A stretch of DNA of 64,000 bases from Enterococcus gallinarum NBRC 100675 (GCF_001544275.1 NZ_BCQE01000014.1:1-64000), one strand, 5' to 3'; shown: positions 7,819 through 16,674, numbered from the stretch's first letter. Made by a program: numbers and translations. Notes: a model not told the origin generated them from the letters alone.

Positions 7819-9603
7819 TCAGTGACTGGCAAATTGGCTATTGTATAGTTGAGCATACAATGATGGTTTTGCTAACAGTTCCTCATGATTGCCTTGCTCA
7901 ATGATTTGTCCTGCTTCCATCACAAGGATCAAATCAGCATTCTTGATCGTAGAGAGGCGATGGGCGATGACAAAACTTGTGCGATCTTTCGTCAATGTGT
8001 CCATTGCTGTTTGGATCATTTGTTCGGTTCGGGTATCAACACTGGAAGTCGCTTCATCCAGAATCAAAATAGCTGGATCAGCCAAAATTGCACGAGCAAT
8101 CGTCAAAAGTTGTTGCTGACCTTGTGATAGTTCGGTTTCAGATCCTATGATCGTCTCGTAGCCCTTCGGCAGTGTCCGAATAAAATGATCGCATTGTGCT
8201 GCTTTTGCGGCGGCAATGATTGCCTCTTTCGTTGCATCTTCTTTTCCGTAAGCAATATTCTCTGCAATCGTTCCTTCAAACAACCATGTGTCTTGTAAAA
8301 CCATCCCAAATTTTTTGCGAATGTCTGTGGCTGAGAAATCTGTCATATCATAGCGATCGATCCGGATCTTGCCTCCATTCAGTGGATAGAAGCGCATCAG
8401 CAAGTTGATCAAAGTTGTCTTGCCGGCCCCAGTAGGCCCCACGATGGCTACTGTCTGTCTAGGTGCAACTTGTAGGTTCACATGTTGCATCAATAATTTA
8501 TCTGGAGAATAACCAAAAGAAACATCTTCAAAATCGATTCTCCCCGACAATTCTTCTGGGACTGCAAGAGGGTGTTGGGTTTCTTTTTCTTCTGGATAAT
8601 CCAAAATCTCAAAGATCCGTTCCAATGACGCTAATGCACTTTGTAACGTATTGATAATATAAGAAGCTTGTGTGATCGGTTCGGAAACTTGATTGGTATA
8701 TTGCAGGTAGGCTTGGATCAACCCGATGGATAACTGTCCATTGATTACCATCATTCCACCAATCACAGCACTTACGACAAACCCGATTTGGTTGATAAAG
8801 CGAATGAACGGATTGATCGCATAGCTAGCAAATTGTGCTTTACGAAAAGCATGAAATTGCTTTTCACTTAATTCGTGCATTTCTGAAGCGACAGCAGATT
8901 GCTGATTGTAGGATTTGATCAATAAATGGGCAGTATAAAACTCTTCTGCCCGGCTACCGACTGCTCCCAATGTTGTCTGATTTTCTGAAAAGTAAACCAA
9001 ATTTCGCTGAGCCAGTCGATGGGTAGCGAAAGCACTTATCAGTAGGATGATGATAATCCCTACAGTTAATAATGGACTGAGCCAAAACATCACACCAAGA
9101 CCAAATAAGATACTGAGAGTGGCTGTAATGAGTTGCATCAATCCGACTTGAAGGACTTCAGAGACTTTATCCAGGTCTAGAATCGCTCGGCTTAAAATAT
9201 CGCCTGTCTGATGCGTATCGTAAAATCGTACCGGCAACCGATTAAACTTGTGCGTCAATTCTTTTCTGAGGGTTAAGGTCAATGTTTCGCTGACACTGGC
9301 CATTGTGTATTCTTGTAAAAATGAAAATAGACTGATCATCAGCCAGGAAATCCCTAGAAGGAGCAGTGGCCATTTGATGACTTGCAAGAATTCACTTGGT
9401 TGCCAGCCTCCTTGCTGAAGCAAAGTGATGAGATTATCCAATCCTTGACCCAACAGTAATGGTGCGATTGTCATAAGTGTCGCGTAGCAGAGAGCGGAAA
9501 TCAAAATCAGTCCGAAGCGGCTTTTTTGCTGGAATAATAAGTGTAAGAGCCGCATGCTCGTATGTTTTAAATTTTTTGGTGCATCAGTTATTTTTTTGTT
9601 CAT
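7819..9603 (-). CDS. Heterodimeric ABC exporter half, canonical Walker B subunit
   Basis: The 594-aa protein has six membrane segments in its first ~320 residues and a nucleotide-binding domain after that. Visible motifs are Walker A GPTGAGKTT, Q-loop VLQDTWLF, signature LSQGQ (deviating from LSGGQ) and Walker B ILILDEATSSVD with the catalytic Glu. With its partner it makes an asymmetric type IV exporter: one consensus ATP site and one degenerate site. Its ATG overlaps the end of the partner gene by 20 bases, so the two are translationally coupled. Relatives such as EfrAB, LmrCD and BmrCD export drugs or lipids; the substrate here is unknown. The divergent MerR gene suggests induction by a small hydrophobic compound. 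Confidence 0.92.
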   Translation of the reverse strand: MNKKITDAPKNLKHTSMRLLHLLFQQKSRFGLILISALCYATLMTIAPLLLGQGLDNLITLLQQGGWQPSEFLQVIKWPLLLLGISWLMISLFSFLQEYTMASVSETLTLTLRKELTHKFNRLPVRFYDTHQTGDILSRAILDLDKVSEVLQVGLMQLITATLSILFGLGVMFWLSPLLTVGIIIILLISAFATHRLAQRNLVYFSENQTTLGAVGSRAEEFYTAHLLIKSYNQQSAVASEMHELSEKQFHAFRKAQFASYAINPFIRFINQIGFVVSAVIGGMMVINGQLSIGLIQAYLQYTNQVSEPITQASYIINTLQSALASLERIFEILDYPEEKETQHPLAVPEELSGRIDFEDVSFGYSPDKLLMQHVNLQVAPRQTVAIVGPTGAGKTTLINLLMRFYPLNGGKIRIDRYDMTDFSATDIRKKFGMVLQDTWLFEGTIAENIAYGKEDATKEAIIAAAKAAQCDHFIRTLPKGYETIIGSETELSQGQQQLLTIARAILADPAILILDEATSSVDTRTEQMIQTAMDTLTKDRTSFVIAHRLSTIKNADLILVMEAGQIIEQGNHEELLAKPSLYAQLYNSQFASH

Positions 9604-11326
9604 TTTTTTCTCCTCCTATTCCTTGCGAAGCCGCAAATTCTTGATAGGTGTTACAGGTTTTCATCAGTTCTGAATGGGTCCCTTTTCCGACGATTTTTCC
9701 TTCATCAAGAACGATGATTTGATCAGCATCCATGACAGTTGCAACACGCTGTGCCACGATCACTACGGCTGAATTATGGACATAAGTCTTTAATGCTCGC
9801 CGTAAATTTGCATCTGTTTGATAGTCAAGCGCCGAAAAACTGTCATCAAAAAAGTAAATGTGAGCGGGCTTCACTAATGCGCGTGCAATACTCAAACGTT
9901 GTTTTTGTCCACCAGAAAAATTGCTGCCTTTTTGAGCAACGTGACTGTCAATCCCATTGGGCAGACTCTCGATAAACGACTCTGCTTGCGCGATTTTGAC
10001 GGCCTGTGCTACTTGTTGCGGATCGGGATTGACAATCCCGAAAGTCAATGTGTCCCAGATCGATCCACTGATCAACAATGCTTTTTGAGGAACATAGCTG
10101 ATAAATGATCGTAGTGCGACCTGTGAGACTTCTCGGATATCACGATCATATAATGTGATTGAGCCGTTAGAAACGTCTTTTAACCGCAAAAGTGCTTTGG
10201 CGATCGTACTTTTTCCTGATCCGGTGCCGCCAACAATCGCAGTGGTCTGTCCGCGATGGATCTCAAAATCAATATCTTCCAGTATGGGTTCCTCTGCCCC
10301 AGCATAGGTGAAGGAGACATGATGAAAGGCAGCTACTAATGAGCTTTCTTTTGGCAAGATTGGCTGTGGACCGTCTGTCATCGTTTCTTCTTCAGACAAA
10401 ACTTCTTCAATCCGCTGCAAGGATGTCAAGCCTTTTGGGATCATGACGATCACCATTGCTGCCATGGTCAAAAACCAAAGGCTCAAAACGGTATATTCGA
10501 TGATCGCAGTGATACTGCCGATGGGCAGGTTTCCTGAAAGACTTTGGAAACCGCCGAATCCCAAAATGCTTAGAATGGAAAGCCCCATAAAAAAGTGTAC
10601 GGCTGGATTCAAAACAGCGAATAAACGATTGACTTGGATCATCACTTTTGCGTACCCTTCAAAGGTTTGGTCTGTCCGCTTTTTTTCGAAACTAGCTTTG
10701 TCAAAGGCGCGAATCACCCGCACGCCTGTATAGGTTTCACGCAAAATCCGCATCATCGCATCTACTTTTTTCTGCGTTTTTTTTGCCAAAGGGATTGCTT
10801 GATAAATGACAAAAAGTGCGACGATCGAGAAACAAGCAATCGCTGCAATAGGGATCCACACCATTCGCCAAGATACACTACCTGTTAAAATAATCGAAGC
10901 CAAAATGATCAGTGGAGCGGGAAGAATCATTTGTAACGCCATCATCAAGATTTGTTGAATGTTATTGATGTCATTCGTTGTTCTTGCAAGCAAGGTTGGT
11001 GTACCATATTTTTCAAAACTAGAGATCGCAAGCTCCTGAATTTTGTTAAATAGTTTGATCCGAAGATGATGCCCGAACTTCCCTGCTAGATGGGCAGAAA
11101 AATAACTAGCACTGACAGCAATCACACCAGTTCCTAGTGCAACAGCCAGCATCCAGGCTCCATAGCGGATGATCGCTGATTGATCTTGTTTTAAAATGCC
11201 ATCATCAATGATCTTGGCTACAAAATAGGGAAGAAAAAGTGTCCCAAAAGAATGGATCAGCATAAATAAAAAAGTACCTAGAAATAGGCGTTTTTCGGTG
11301 AAAAAAAATTGTTTTAATTGTTTCAT
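9584..11326 (-). CDS. Heterodimeric ABC exporter half, degenerate Walker B subunit
   Basis: The start is placed at the ATG at 11326, because GGAGGG lies 7 bases upstream and an in-frame ATG at 11341 overlaps that site. The 580-aa product has six membrane helices and an ATPase domain with Walker A GGTGSGKST, signature FSGGQ and Walker B IYFFDDSFSALD. The catalytic Glu is replaced by Asp, which marks the degenerate site of heterodimeric exporters and complements the altered signature of the downstream subunit. It is the first gene of a two-gene operon read from a MerR-type promoter. The closest functional analogues are drug exporters, though lipid flipping cannot be excluded. Confidence 0.92.
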   Translation of the reverse strand: MKQLKQFFFTEKRLFLGTFLFMLIHSFGTLFLPYFVAKIIDDGILKQDQSAIIRYGAWMLAVALGTGVIAVSASYFSAHLAGKFGHHLRIKLFNKIQELAISSFEKYGTPTLLARTTNDINNIQQILMMALQMILPAPLIILASIILTGSVSWRMVWIPIAAIACFSIVALFVIYQAIPLAKKTQKKVDAMMRILRETYTGVRVIRAFDKASFEKKRTDQTFEGYAKVMIQVNRLFAVLNPAVHFFMGLSILSILGFGGFQSLSGNLPIGSITAIIEYTVLSLWFLTMAAMVIVMIPKGLTSLQRIEEVLSEEETMTDGPQPILPKESSLVAAFHHVSFTYAGAEEPILEDIDFEIHRGQTTAIVGGTGSGKSTIAKALLRLKDVSNGSITLYDRDIREVSQVALRSFISYVPQKALLISGSIWDTLTFGIVNPDPQQVAQAVKIAQAESFIESLPNGIDSHVAQKGSNFSGGQKQRLSIARALVKPAHIYFFDDSFSALDYQTDANLRRALKTYVHNSAVVIVAQRVATVMDADQIIVLDEGKIVGKGTHSELMKTCNTYQEFAASQGIGGEKNEQKNN

Positions 11327-11358
11327 AAAAATTCCCTCCAATTACGTCGTTCTGTGCT

Positions 11359-11389
11359 AGAATAAACTGTAACGTAACGTCACAGTCAA
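11359..11389 (-). promoter_or_regulatory. MerR-type promoter with 19-bp spacer and palindromic operator
   Basis: On the minus strand TTGACT (11389-11384) and TATTCT (11364-11359) are separated by exactly 19 bp, the over-long spacing that MerR-family activators correct by twisting DNA. A near-perfect 19-bp palindrome (11367-11385, CTGTAACGT/ACGTCACAG arms, one mismatched pair) fills the spacer. It controls the ABC exporter operon and probably the regulator gene as well. Confidence 0.88.
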
Positions 11390-11408
11390 TAGGAGGGAGG
11401 CATTTTTT

Positions 11409-12248
11409 TTGAAAAAATTTTTGACCATCAGTGAACTTACGGCTTATGGCGGTGTTAGTCGTCGTACACTGCTTTATTATGATCAAATCGGGCTGTTCAA
11501 ACCTAAACAGATCGGTGAAAACGGGTATCGTTATTACGGATTTGAACAGTGTGCGGAATTAGATGTGATTTTGGTCTTGCGAGCATTGGATATGTCCTTA
11601 GAGGAAATCCAAACATTTCTAAGAAACCGCAATCCTGAGACGATGCAAAAAGAGTTGATTGTCCGTCGTAAAGAAGTAGATCAGAAAATAACGGAACTAG
11701 AGGAACATAAAGCCGTTTTGGATCGGTTCATTTCGCGATTTGAAAAAGTACAGACAGCCGATTTTACCAATATGACTTATAGTTATCGGTCAGAAGAATA
11801 TTTTGCTGTTTCTGAAGAAATCAATGAGTACGATGAGACTTCGGTCTTTCAGGCTTTTTCACGTTTTTATCCTTATTTAGATTACAAGGATTTATTTAGT
11901 GGCTACCCCATCGGTTATTTAGTAGAAGGATCTGCATTCGATCAAGAGTCGATCCATGAAGCGCCGTACCGTGCATTAGTGATGATCCCCAAAGAACGAC
12001 TGCCTCTGTACTCGGAGCAGGCAATTATTTGTAGACCAGCAGGCAATTATGTGTCGGGATTCGTCAGAGGGGAGATCCATCATTTAAAAGATTTTACAAA
12101 ACGATTCAAAGCCTATCTGGAATCATTTAATTTACAGATAGATGGAGATATCTGGGAACTGATGTGGCAAGATGATGTATCCACGGATCAAAAAGAACAG
12201 CAGATTTTTGAAGTGATGTTGCCTGTTAAGGAAAGAACACCAAGCTAA
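11409..12248 (+). CDS. MerR-family regulator with effector-binding (GyrI-like) C-terminal domain
   Basis: The start is a TTG 8 bases after AGGAGGGAGG; no better start is available. The 279-aa product has a winged helix-turn-helix (TISELTAYGGVSRRTLLYYD, then IGLFKP and GYRYYGFEQ) and a coiled-coil dimer helix (about residues 75-115). A C-terminal domain of about 150 residues resembles the BmrR/GyrI multidrug-binding fold. Such proteins activate an efflux promoter when bound to hydrophobic drugs. It is divergent from the ABC exporter operon and shares its operator region, so it most likely controls that operon and itself. The ligand is unknown. Confidence 0.9.
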   Translation: MKKFLTISELTAYGGVSRRTLLYYDQIGLFKPKQIGENGYRYYGFEQCAELDVILVLRALDMSLEEIQTFLRNRNPETMQKELIVRRKEVDQKITELEEHKAVLDRFISRFEKVQTADFTNMTYSYRSEEYFAVSEEINEYDETSVFQAFSRFYPYLDYKDLFSGYPIGYLVEGSAFDQESIHEAPYRALVMIPKERLPLYSEQAIICRPAGNYVSGFVRGEIHHLKDFTKRFKAYLESFNLQIDGDIWELMWQDDVSTDQKEQQIFEVMLPVKERTPS

Positions 12249-12279
12249 ATCTACGCAAGAATTGAGAGGGAGTCTGTTG

Positions 12280-12308
12280 GCGACATTTTTGCTAAAATGT
12301 GTTATACT
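12280..12308 (+). promoter_or_regulatory. Promoter of a candidate non-coding RNA
   Basis: GCGACA (12280-12285), a 17-bp spacer and TGTTATACT (extended -10; hexamer 12303-12308). No ORF with a ribosome-binding site follows for over 200 bases. Confidence 0.5.
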
Positions 12309-12314
12309 AGTTAA

Positions 12315-12530
12315 ATACGAGAAATATTTTTGTACCAACGTTATCTTGTTTTTAGGAAATTTATTCAAAACTGGCGTAACTTCAGAGTTACAAGGATGCA
12401 GTAGAGGTTAGGGATTGCATCGTTTAAATGAGAAATAAATAATAGTAGTAATAGTCTGCTTCAACTTTCAAAGAATAAATATTGCATCGTTAGATAGCCT
12501 TCCCGTCTTATGACAGGAAGGCTATCGTTC
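12315..12530 (+). ncRNA. Candidate small RNA between merR and the phosphoesterase gene
   Basis: The predicted transcript starts after an extended -10 promoter and could end at a hairpin at 12493-12526 (11-bp arms GATAGCCTTCC and GGAAGGCTATC, 12-base loop, short T-rich tail). It contains a perfect 6-bp hairpin with a TCAG loop at 12376-12391 and two copies of ATTGCATCGTT (12414 and 12481). No known RNA family was recognised, and the hairpin also lies at the 3' end of the opposing gene. Confidence 0.35.
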
Positions 12531-13854
12531 ATTTTATAGGAAGTGTCAGCCCATTATCTGGACTCTTGTCTTCCAATAGCGAGTCAACATATTGTTTTAG
12601 AAAATAAGAATATGTTGCCAGCAGCTGGTATTCTTCGGAATGGCGAATCGTTTCTTTTTCTTCTTGCGAATAAGTATCGTCACCAGTAAATAACGCTGCA
12701 TTCATCTTTGAAATAAATGTACATAATATGTTGATTTGTTCTTCTGTCAATTCAGTAACAGATGCGAGCTGTTGGCGCACCATTTTAGTTGTGTCTTGTT
12801 GAAAAATGGTTGCTTGATAGTTGCTATACTGCAAAAGATGAGGATCTGTCCGCTTGTTCTTAGCAGCCCATTGGTCCAAATCAATCACCTTTTTTTGGTA
12901 GTTGATCGTTTTATCAGTAAGTGTTACGACCCCATAGCCAAGTTCTTGTGTGGAATAAGAGCCGGTGACAATTTCCTGAATACCAGAGGGTCCTTCTGTA
13001 ATATCTTGGATATGGATGTGTCCAGAAAAAATCGCTGGTACCTGATAAGCAGTTAGTAATTGCTGCAATTGCGCCGAGTTATCTAAAATATAACCTTCCT
13101 TCAACAATGAATTATGTTCCAGAAGATTATGGTGCATGAAGAGAAGTGGTGTCTGCTGCTGTTGTTTAGCTGCTTCTAGTTGATCCTTCAGCCATTCTAA
13201 GGTGCTTTCTTTCAACCGTCCATTCGTAGTTGGCTGGTTCCAATTCACTTGCTCTTCATAAATACATGAATCAAGTAATACTAAGCGATACTGGTCATTG
13301 AGATTGATGCTATAGCTTAATGAGGTCCGATCAACACTGTCGGCTTTCTCGTAGCCTTCGGAAAAAATATCTTTGAAATCTTGCGGGCTGATTTGATCGG
13401 CATAAAATTCCTTATCCCCATCAAAAATTCTGGCCCAACCATTGTAAATCTCATGATTGCCGGGCAAACTCAGTACCATGATCGAAGCTTCTTGTAATGG
13501 TGCCAATAACTCGGCGAGAGATTCTGCACTTGCTTTCTCTCCATTCAATGTCATGTCCCCTGTCAAGATCACTCCTGTTGGCCGTTTTTCTAGAGCTTCA
13601 GCAACAAAAGCTTCCAAACTTTCTGTCTGATAGCGCATTTCTTTACCAGCGGCACCTTCAGCAAACTGGTTGAAGGCTATACCATTATCGTGAAGTGTTG
13701 AAGACAGGAAGTGAACATCGCTTAGCAGCCAAAATTCGCTTTCTGAATCTTGCTGCAATACACTGTTCGCTTTTTTTGTTGTCCAAAGAGCAAGCAAAAG
13801 TAAGCCGCAAACCAAAGCGCTACTGATCCAGATAATTATTTTTCTTTTGGAAAT
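12529..13854 (-). CDS. Membrane-anchored metallophosphoesterase, apparently starting at an ATT codon
   Basis: The calcineurin-like core is clear: WLLSDVHFLS (metal ligands Asp and His), ILTGDMTLNG, LSLPGNHEIYNG (the GNHE block), MHHNLLEHN and FSGHIHIQD. The protein hydrolyses a phosphoester, probably outside the cell because a single N-terminal hydrophobic segment precedes the domain. The first ATG/GTG/TTG in frame (TTG 13815) has no ribosome-binding site and cuts the membrane segment. An ideal AAAGGAGG ends 7 bases before an in-frame ATT at 13854, which restores a normal MSKRKIIIWISSALVCGLLL start, and a stop codon lies just upstream. Length would be 441 aa. Substrate unknown. Confidence 0.85.
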   Translation of the reverse strand: MSKRKIIIWISSALVCGLLLLALWTTKKANSVLQQDSESEFWLLSDVHFLSSTLHDNGIAFNQFAEGAAGKEMRYQTESLEAFVAEALEKRPTGVILTGDMTLNGEKASAESLAELLAPLQEASIMVLSLPGNHEIYNGWARIFDGDKEFYADQISPQDFKDIFSEGYEKADSVDRTSLSYSINLNDQYRLVLLDSCIYEEQVNWNQPTTNGRLKESTLEWLKDQLEAAKQQQQTPLLFMHHNLLEHNSLLKEGYILDNSAQLQQLLTAYQVPAIFSGHIHIQDITEGPSGIQEIVTGSYSTQELGYGVVTLTDKTINYQKKVIDLDQWAAKNKRTDPHLLQYSNYQATIFQQDTTKMVRQQLASVTELTEEQINILCTFISKMNAALFTGDDTYSQEEKETIRHSEEYQLLATYSYFLKQYVDSLLEDKSPDNGLTLPIK

Positions 13855-13886
13855 GATGCTTCCTCCTTTCGAGTGGTATCCTTCCT

Positions 13887-13915
13887 ATTATAGGAAGAGA
13901 AAACTTGCTTGTCAC
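13887..13915 (-). promoter_or_regulatory. Promoter of the metallophosphoesterase gene
   Basis: On the minus strand GTGACA (13915-13910), a 17-bp spacer and a perfect TATAAT (13892-13887). The predicted mRNA has only a short leader before the AAAGGAGG site and ATT codon. Confidence 0.75.
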
Positions 13916-14333
13916 TTAGAAAGGATCAAGTATTTTGCTTACACAGTATTTTCTTTAATGAAAAAAAGAAACGGATAAAGAGAGAGCCAAAAGAGAGAAA
14001 AAAGAGGATTCACGCTGTAAAAAAGCAAATTTTTTGGTTTTTTCAAGAGTTTTTGGACTGCCTGAAAAATAAAAAAGCGCTTTTTTATCGATTTCTTTTT
14101 TTGAAAAACATTTTTAAAATGCTGTTTTATCAAGCTTTATAGCTAGCATAGAAGAATATTTCTGATAAGAATTGTCTTTGAAACATTTTTGTAACATTCC
14201 TTTTATCTGTATGTCATATGCTTATGTTAGAATTCATTTGTCGTTAAATCGAACTTTAAATTTTCTTATATTAAGTAAATTTTTTATTAAGACAACTAAT
14301 TTACACAAAAAGCGCTAGTCGGAGGAAAAACGA
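13916..14333. other. AT-rich spacer upstream of the secreted hydrolase gene
   Basis: Low-complexity A- and T-rich sequence with no ORF that has a ribosome-binding site. A promoter for the secreted hydrolase probably lies near 14230-14270 (for example TAGAAT in that stretch), but no clean -35 partner or WalR-type repeat was found. Confidence 0.45.
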
Positions 14334-15671
14334 GTGAAGAAAAGTTTGTTATCAGCATTAATGGTGTGTTCTTTAACATTAACAGCAGTTGCAGGACCAG
14401 GAGTAGTATCAGCAGATTCCATTGATGATCAAATCGAACAACAAAATCAAAAAATCGATTCCCTAAAAGGACAACAAGCAGATGCTCAATCACAAATCGA
14501 TTCTCTAGAAGCAGAAATTGATTCAGTGAGTGCAAAAGTCAGTGACTTAGAAGCCAAACAAGTTGCACTAGGTAAAGAAGCAGAAAAATTGCAAGATAAA
14601 ATTGCAACTTTAAAATTACGTATCGCAAAACGTGAAGAAGCCATCAAAAAACAAGCACGCGATGTGCAAGTAAATGGTCAAAGCACAAACTTTATCGATG
14701 CAGTTCTAGAAGCAGATTCTTTGACGGATGTTATTGGTCGAGTACAAGCCATGACAACAATCGTAAATGCCAACAATGATCTAGTTGAGCAGCAAAAACG
14801 CGACAAAGAAGATGTTGAACAAAAAGTAGAAGAAAATGAAAGCAAAATTCAAGAAGTAGCAGCAACTCAAGCTGAGCTGCAAAATCAAAAAGATGCATTA
14901 GCTACGAAACAAGTAGACTTGAATGTGTTAAAAGCTAATTTAGCTGCTGAACAAGCAACAGCTGAAAAAGACAAAGATGCGTTGAACAAGAAAAAACAAG
15001 AAGCGGAAGCTGAAAAAGCACGTGTCTTGAAAGCTCAACAAGAAGCAGCGGCTGCTAAAAAAGCAGAAGAAGCAAAACAGGCAGCAGCATTGAAAGAAGC
15101 GCAAGAAAAAGCAGCTGTTACAGAAGATGTTCAAACAAGTACAACGAAGACAGAAAGTTCTTCAGATACTTCTGTTGTTGAAACAGCAACTGCTGGATCA
15201 TCAAGCAGCTCAAGTTCATCAAGTAATAGTTCAAATTCATCAAACAGTTCTTCATCAAATACAAATAACAGCAATAATTCTACAGTTAATACCGGTGGTA
15301 GTGGCAAAGACCACTCATCATCAGGTAACATGTATGCAGTAGGACAATGTACATGGTATGTTAAAAATCGCGCACCATGGGTTGGTACTTACTGGGGAAA
15401 TGGTGCCCAATGGGGTGCCTCAGCAGCAGCTGATGGCTACACAGTGAATGGAACACCAGCCGCTGGAGCAGTTGTTGTCTTTGCCGCAGGCCAATCCGTT
15501 GGCGGAGAGTGGACAGCAGATGGTACGTATGGACACGTAGCCTATGTAGAATCTTATGATCCTGCAAGCAATACCATTACGATCTCTCAAGGTGGAATGG
15601 GCTTCCCTTCACCTACAGGACCAAACACAGCAACAATGAATGCATCAGGTTATACTTACATTCATCGTTAA
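14334..15671 (+). CDS. Secreted coiled-coil peptidoglycan hydrolase with CHAP domain (PcsB/SagA/SalB-like)
   Basis: The 445-aa product starts at GTG after CGGAGG. A Sec signal peptide ends near VVSADS (residue ~28). A long coiled coil spans about residues 30-260, with heptad-like Gln/Lys/Glu-rich repeats. A Ser/Thr/Asn low-complexity linker (about 265-325) leads to a C-terminal CHAP domain of about 110 residues. The CHAP nucleophile lies in AVGQCTWYVKN and the histidine in YGHVAYVES. This layout matches cell-division hydrolases such as PcsB and enterococcal SagA/SalB, which are held inactive until recruited by FtsEX; SagA itself has an NlpC/P60 domain, so this is the CHAP version. Single-gene unit. 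Confidence 0.92.
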   Translation: MKKSLLSALMVCSLTLTAVAGPGVVSADSIDDQIEQQNQKIDSLKGQQADAQSQIDSLEAEIDSVSAKVSDLEAKQVALGKEAEKLQDKIATLKLRIAKREEAIKKQARDVQVNGQSTNFIDAVLEADSLTDVIGRVQAMTTIVNANNDLVEQQKRDKEDVEQKVEENESKIQEVAATQAELQNQKDALATKQVDLNVLKANLAAEQATAEKDKDALNKKKQEAEAEKARVLKAQQEAAAAKKAEEAKQAAALKEAQEKAAVTEDVQTSTTKTESSSDTSVVETATAGSSSSSSSSSNSSNSSNSSSSNTNNSNNSTVNTGGSGKDHSSSGNMYAVGQCTWYVKNRAPWVGTYWGNGAQWGASAAADGYTVNGTPAAGAVVVFAAGQSVGGEWTADGTYGHVAYVESYDPASNTITISQGGMGFPSPTGPNTATMNASGYTYIHR

Positions 15672-15683
15672 TCAAAATAATCT

Positions 15684-15717
15684 GGGACAGAATACATGAC
15701 TTCTGTCCCTTTTTTTG
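15684..15717 (+). terminator. Terminator of the secreted hydrolase gene
   Basis: Perfect 8-bp stem GGGACAGA/TCTGTCCC, 10-base loop, followed by seven T. Confidence 0.92.
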
Positions 15718-15996
15718 TTTAGTGATGTGAGCGAATGTTTTTTACTTAATATATTCAAAAATATTTTGTTGGCTTTAAATGTTAATTGTTGGAGCTACCA
15801 GAACGTTTAGAATAAGGTGACAGGATGACTATCATAGTTTAACAAGATTTTTTTTACAATATGCAAGTTAAAAAAGTACGTGCATGTATTCTTTGAAATA
15901 ATTTATTACGTTCTTTTGAACATCAACTACATGAAAAAAATTAATTTGGTGTTTTTGTTTAGTTCTAAAAATAGCTCATTGATAGGAGTGGTATTA
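15718..15996. other. AT-rich intergenic region upstream of the deaminase gene
   Basis: Nothing identifiable beyond AT-rich sequence. An in-frame upstream extension of the deaminase ORF runs through it but has no ribosome-binding site. Confidence 0.4.
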
Positions 15997-16467
15997 ATGA
16001 AAAAAAACGATAATGATGAACATTTTATGGAAATAGCACTATCATTAGCTGAATTAGCCGTCACTAATGGAAACGAGCCATTTGGTGCTGTACTGGTTAA
16101 AGATAACGAAGTTGTCTTCACTAACGAGAATCAAATAAATTCATTAAGCGATCCTACTTTTCATGCGGAACATGGTTTGATAAGACAATTTTGTCATGTG
16201 AATAATATTATGGATTTATCCGACTATACCCTTTACTCTAGCTGTGAACCATGTTTTATGTGTTCAGGTTCAATGGTATGGTCGCGGCTCGGTCGGTTGG
16301 TATTTAGTGCCTCTGCTAAAGATTTAGATCAGATTTTAGGTGAGCAATCCGAAACAGAACCTAGCAAAATTGTATTTTCACATTCAGTTTGGTCCCCGCA
16401 AGTGACGGATAATATTCTTAGAGAAACTGGCGTTAAATTATTGAAGAAGTATTTTGCAACGTTTTAA
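15997..16467 (+). CDS. Cytidine/guanine deaminase-family zinc hydrolase
   Basis: The start ATG at 15997 follows AGGAG; the frame continues upstream without a ribosome-binding site, so the shorter 156-aa protein is preferred. The zinc and proton-shuttle motif is HAEHGLI (His ligand and catalytic Glu), and the second zinc motif is CEPCFMCSG (PCxxC type). The N-terminal GNEPFGAVLVKDNEVV is typical of the guanine deaminase/TadA/CMP deaminase superfamily. The length and SCEPCFMC form are closest to small guanine deaminases or nucleobase deaminases rather than TadA, but the substrate is not fixed by motifs. It stands alone, with a strong terminator downstream. Confidence 0.85.
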   Translation: MKKNDNDEHFMEIALSLAELAVTNGNEPFGAVLVKDNEVVFTNENQINSLSDPTFHAEHGLIRQFCHVNNIMDLSDYTLYSSCEPCFMCSGSMVWSRLGRLVFSASAKDLDQILGEQSETEPSKIVFSHSVWSPQVTDNILRETGVKLLKKYFATF

Positions 16468-16520
16468 AATTATTTGTGAAAACAGGGTTCAGGAATAATC
16501 AGTTCCAGTTTTTCAACCTT

Positions 16521-16556
16521 AAAAACCACTAATGATGAATCATTAGTGGTTTTTTT
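16521..16556 (+). terminator. Terminator of the deaminase gene
   Basis: AAAAACCACTAATGA and TCATTAGTGGTTTTT form a near-perfect stem of about 15 bp with a very small loop and a T-run. Confidence 0.9.
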
Positions 16557-16674
16557 GTGGATGAAAGTTCTTTGTTTAATAAATATTTTTAATTGAATAG
16601 ATGTAGATTGAATAGATGTGAAAGTTGCGGAAGGTAAATTATTTTTTTGATGTTTGTCAAAATTTGCCAAAGAA

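Noticed and set aside
13909-14142. Overlapping ORFs on both strands in the spacer before the secreted hydrolase
   Set aside because: Composition is Lys/Phe/Asn low complexity from A- and T-runs; no ribosome-binding site.
14220-14300. WalR-type repeat (TGTWAH-N5-TGTWAH) upstream of the secreted hydrolase gene
   Set aside because: Expected for this gene class, but only single half-like sites with wrong spacing were found.
15200-15300. Possible tandem DNA repeat
   Set aside because: It is the Ser/Asn-rich linker with degenerate codon repeats, not a regular repeat array or CRISPR.
15127-15342. Reading frames in other phases over the coiled-coil/linker region
   Set aside because: They arise from the repetitive Gln/Ala/Ser codons of the hydrolase gene.
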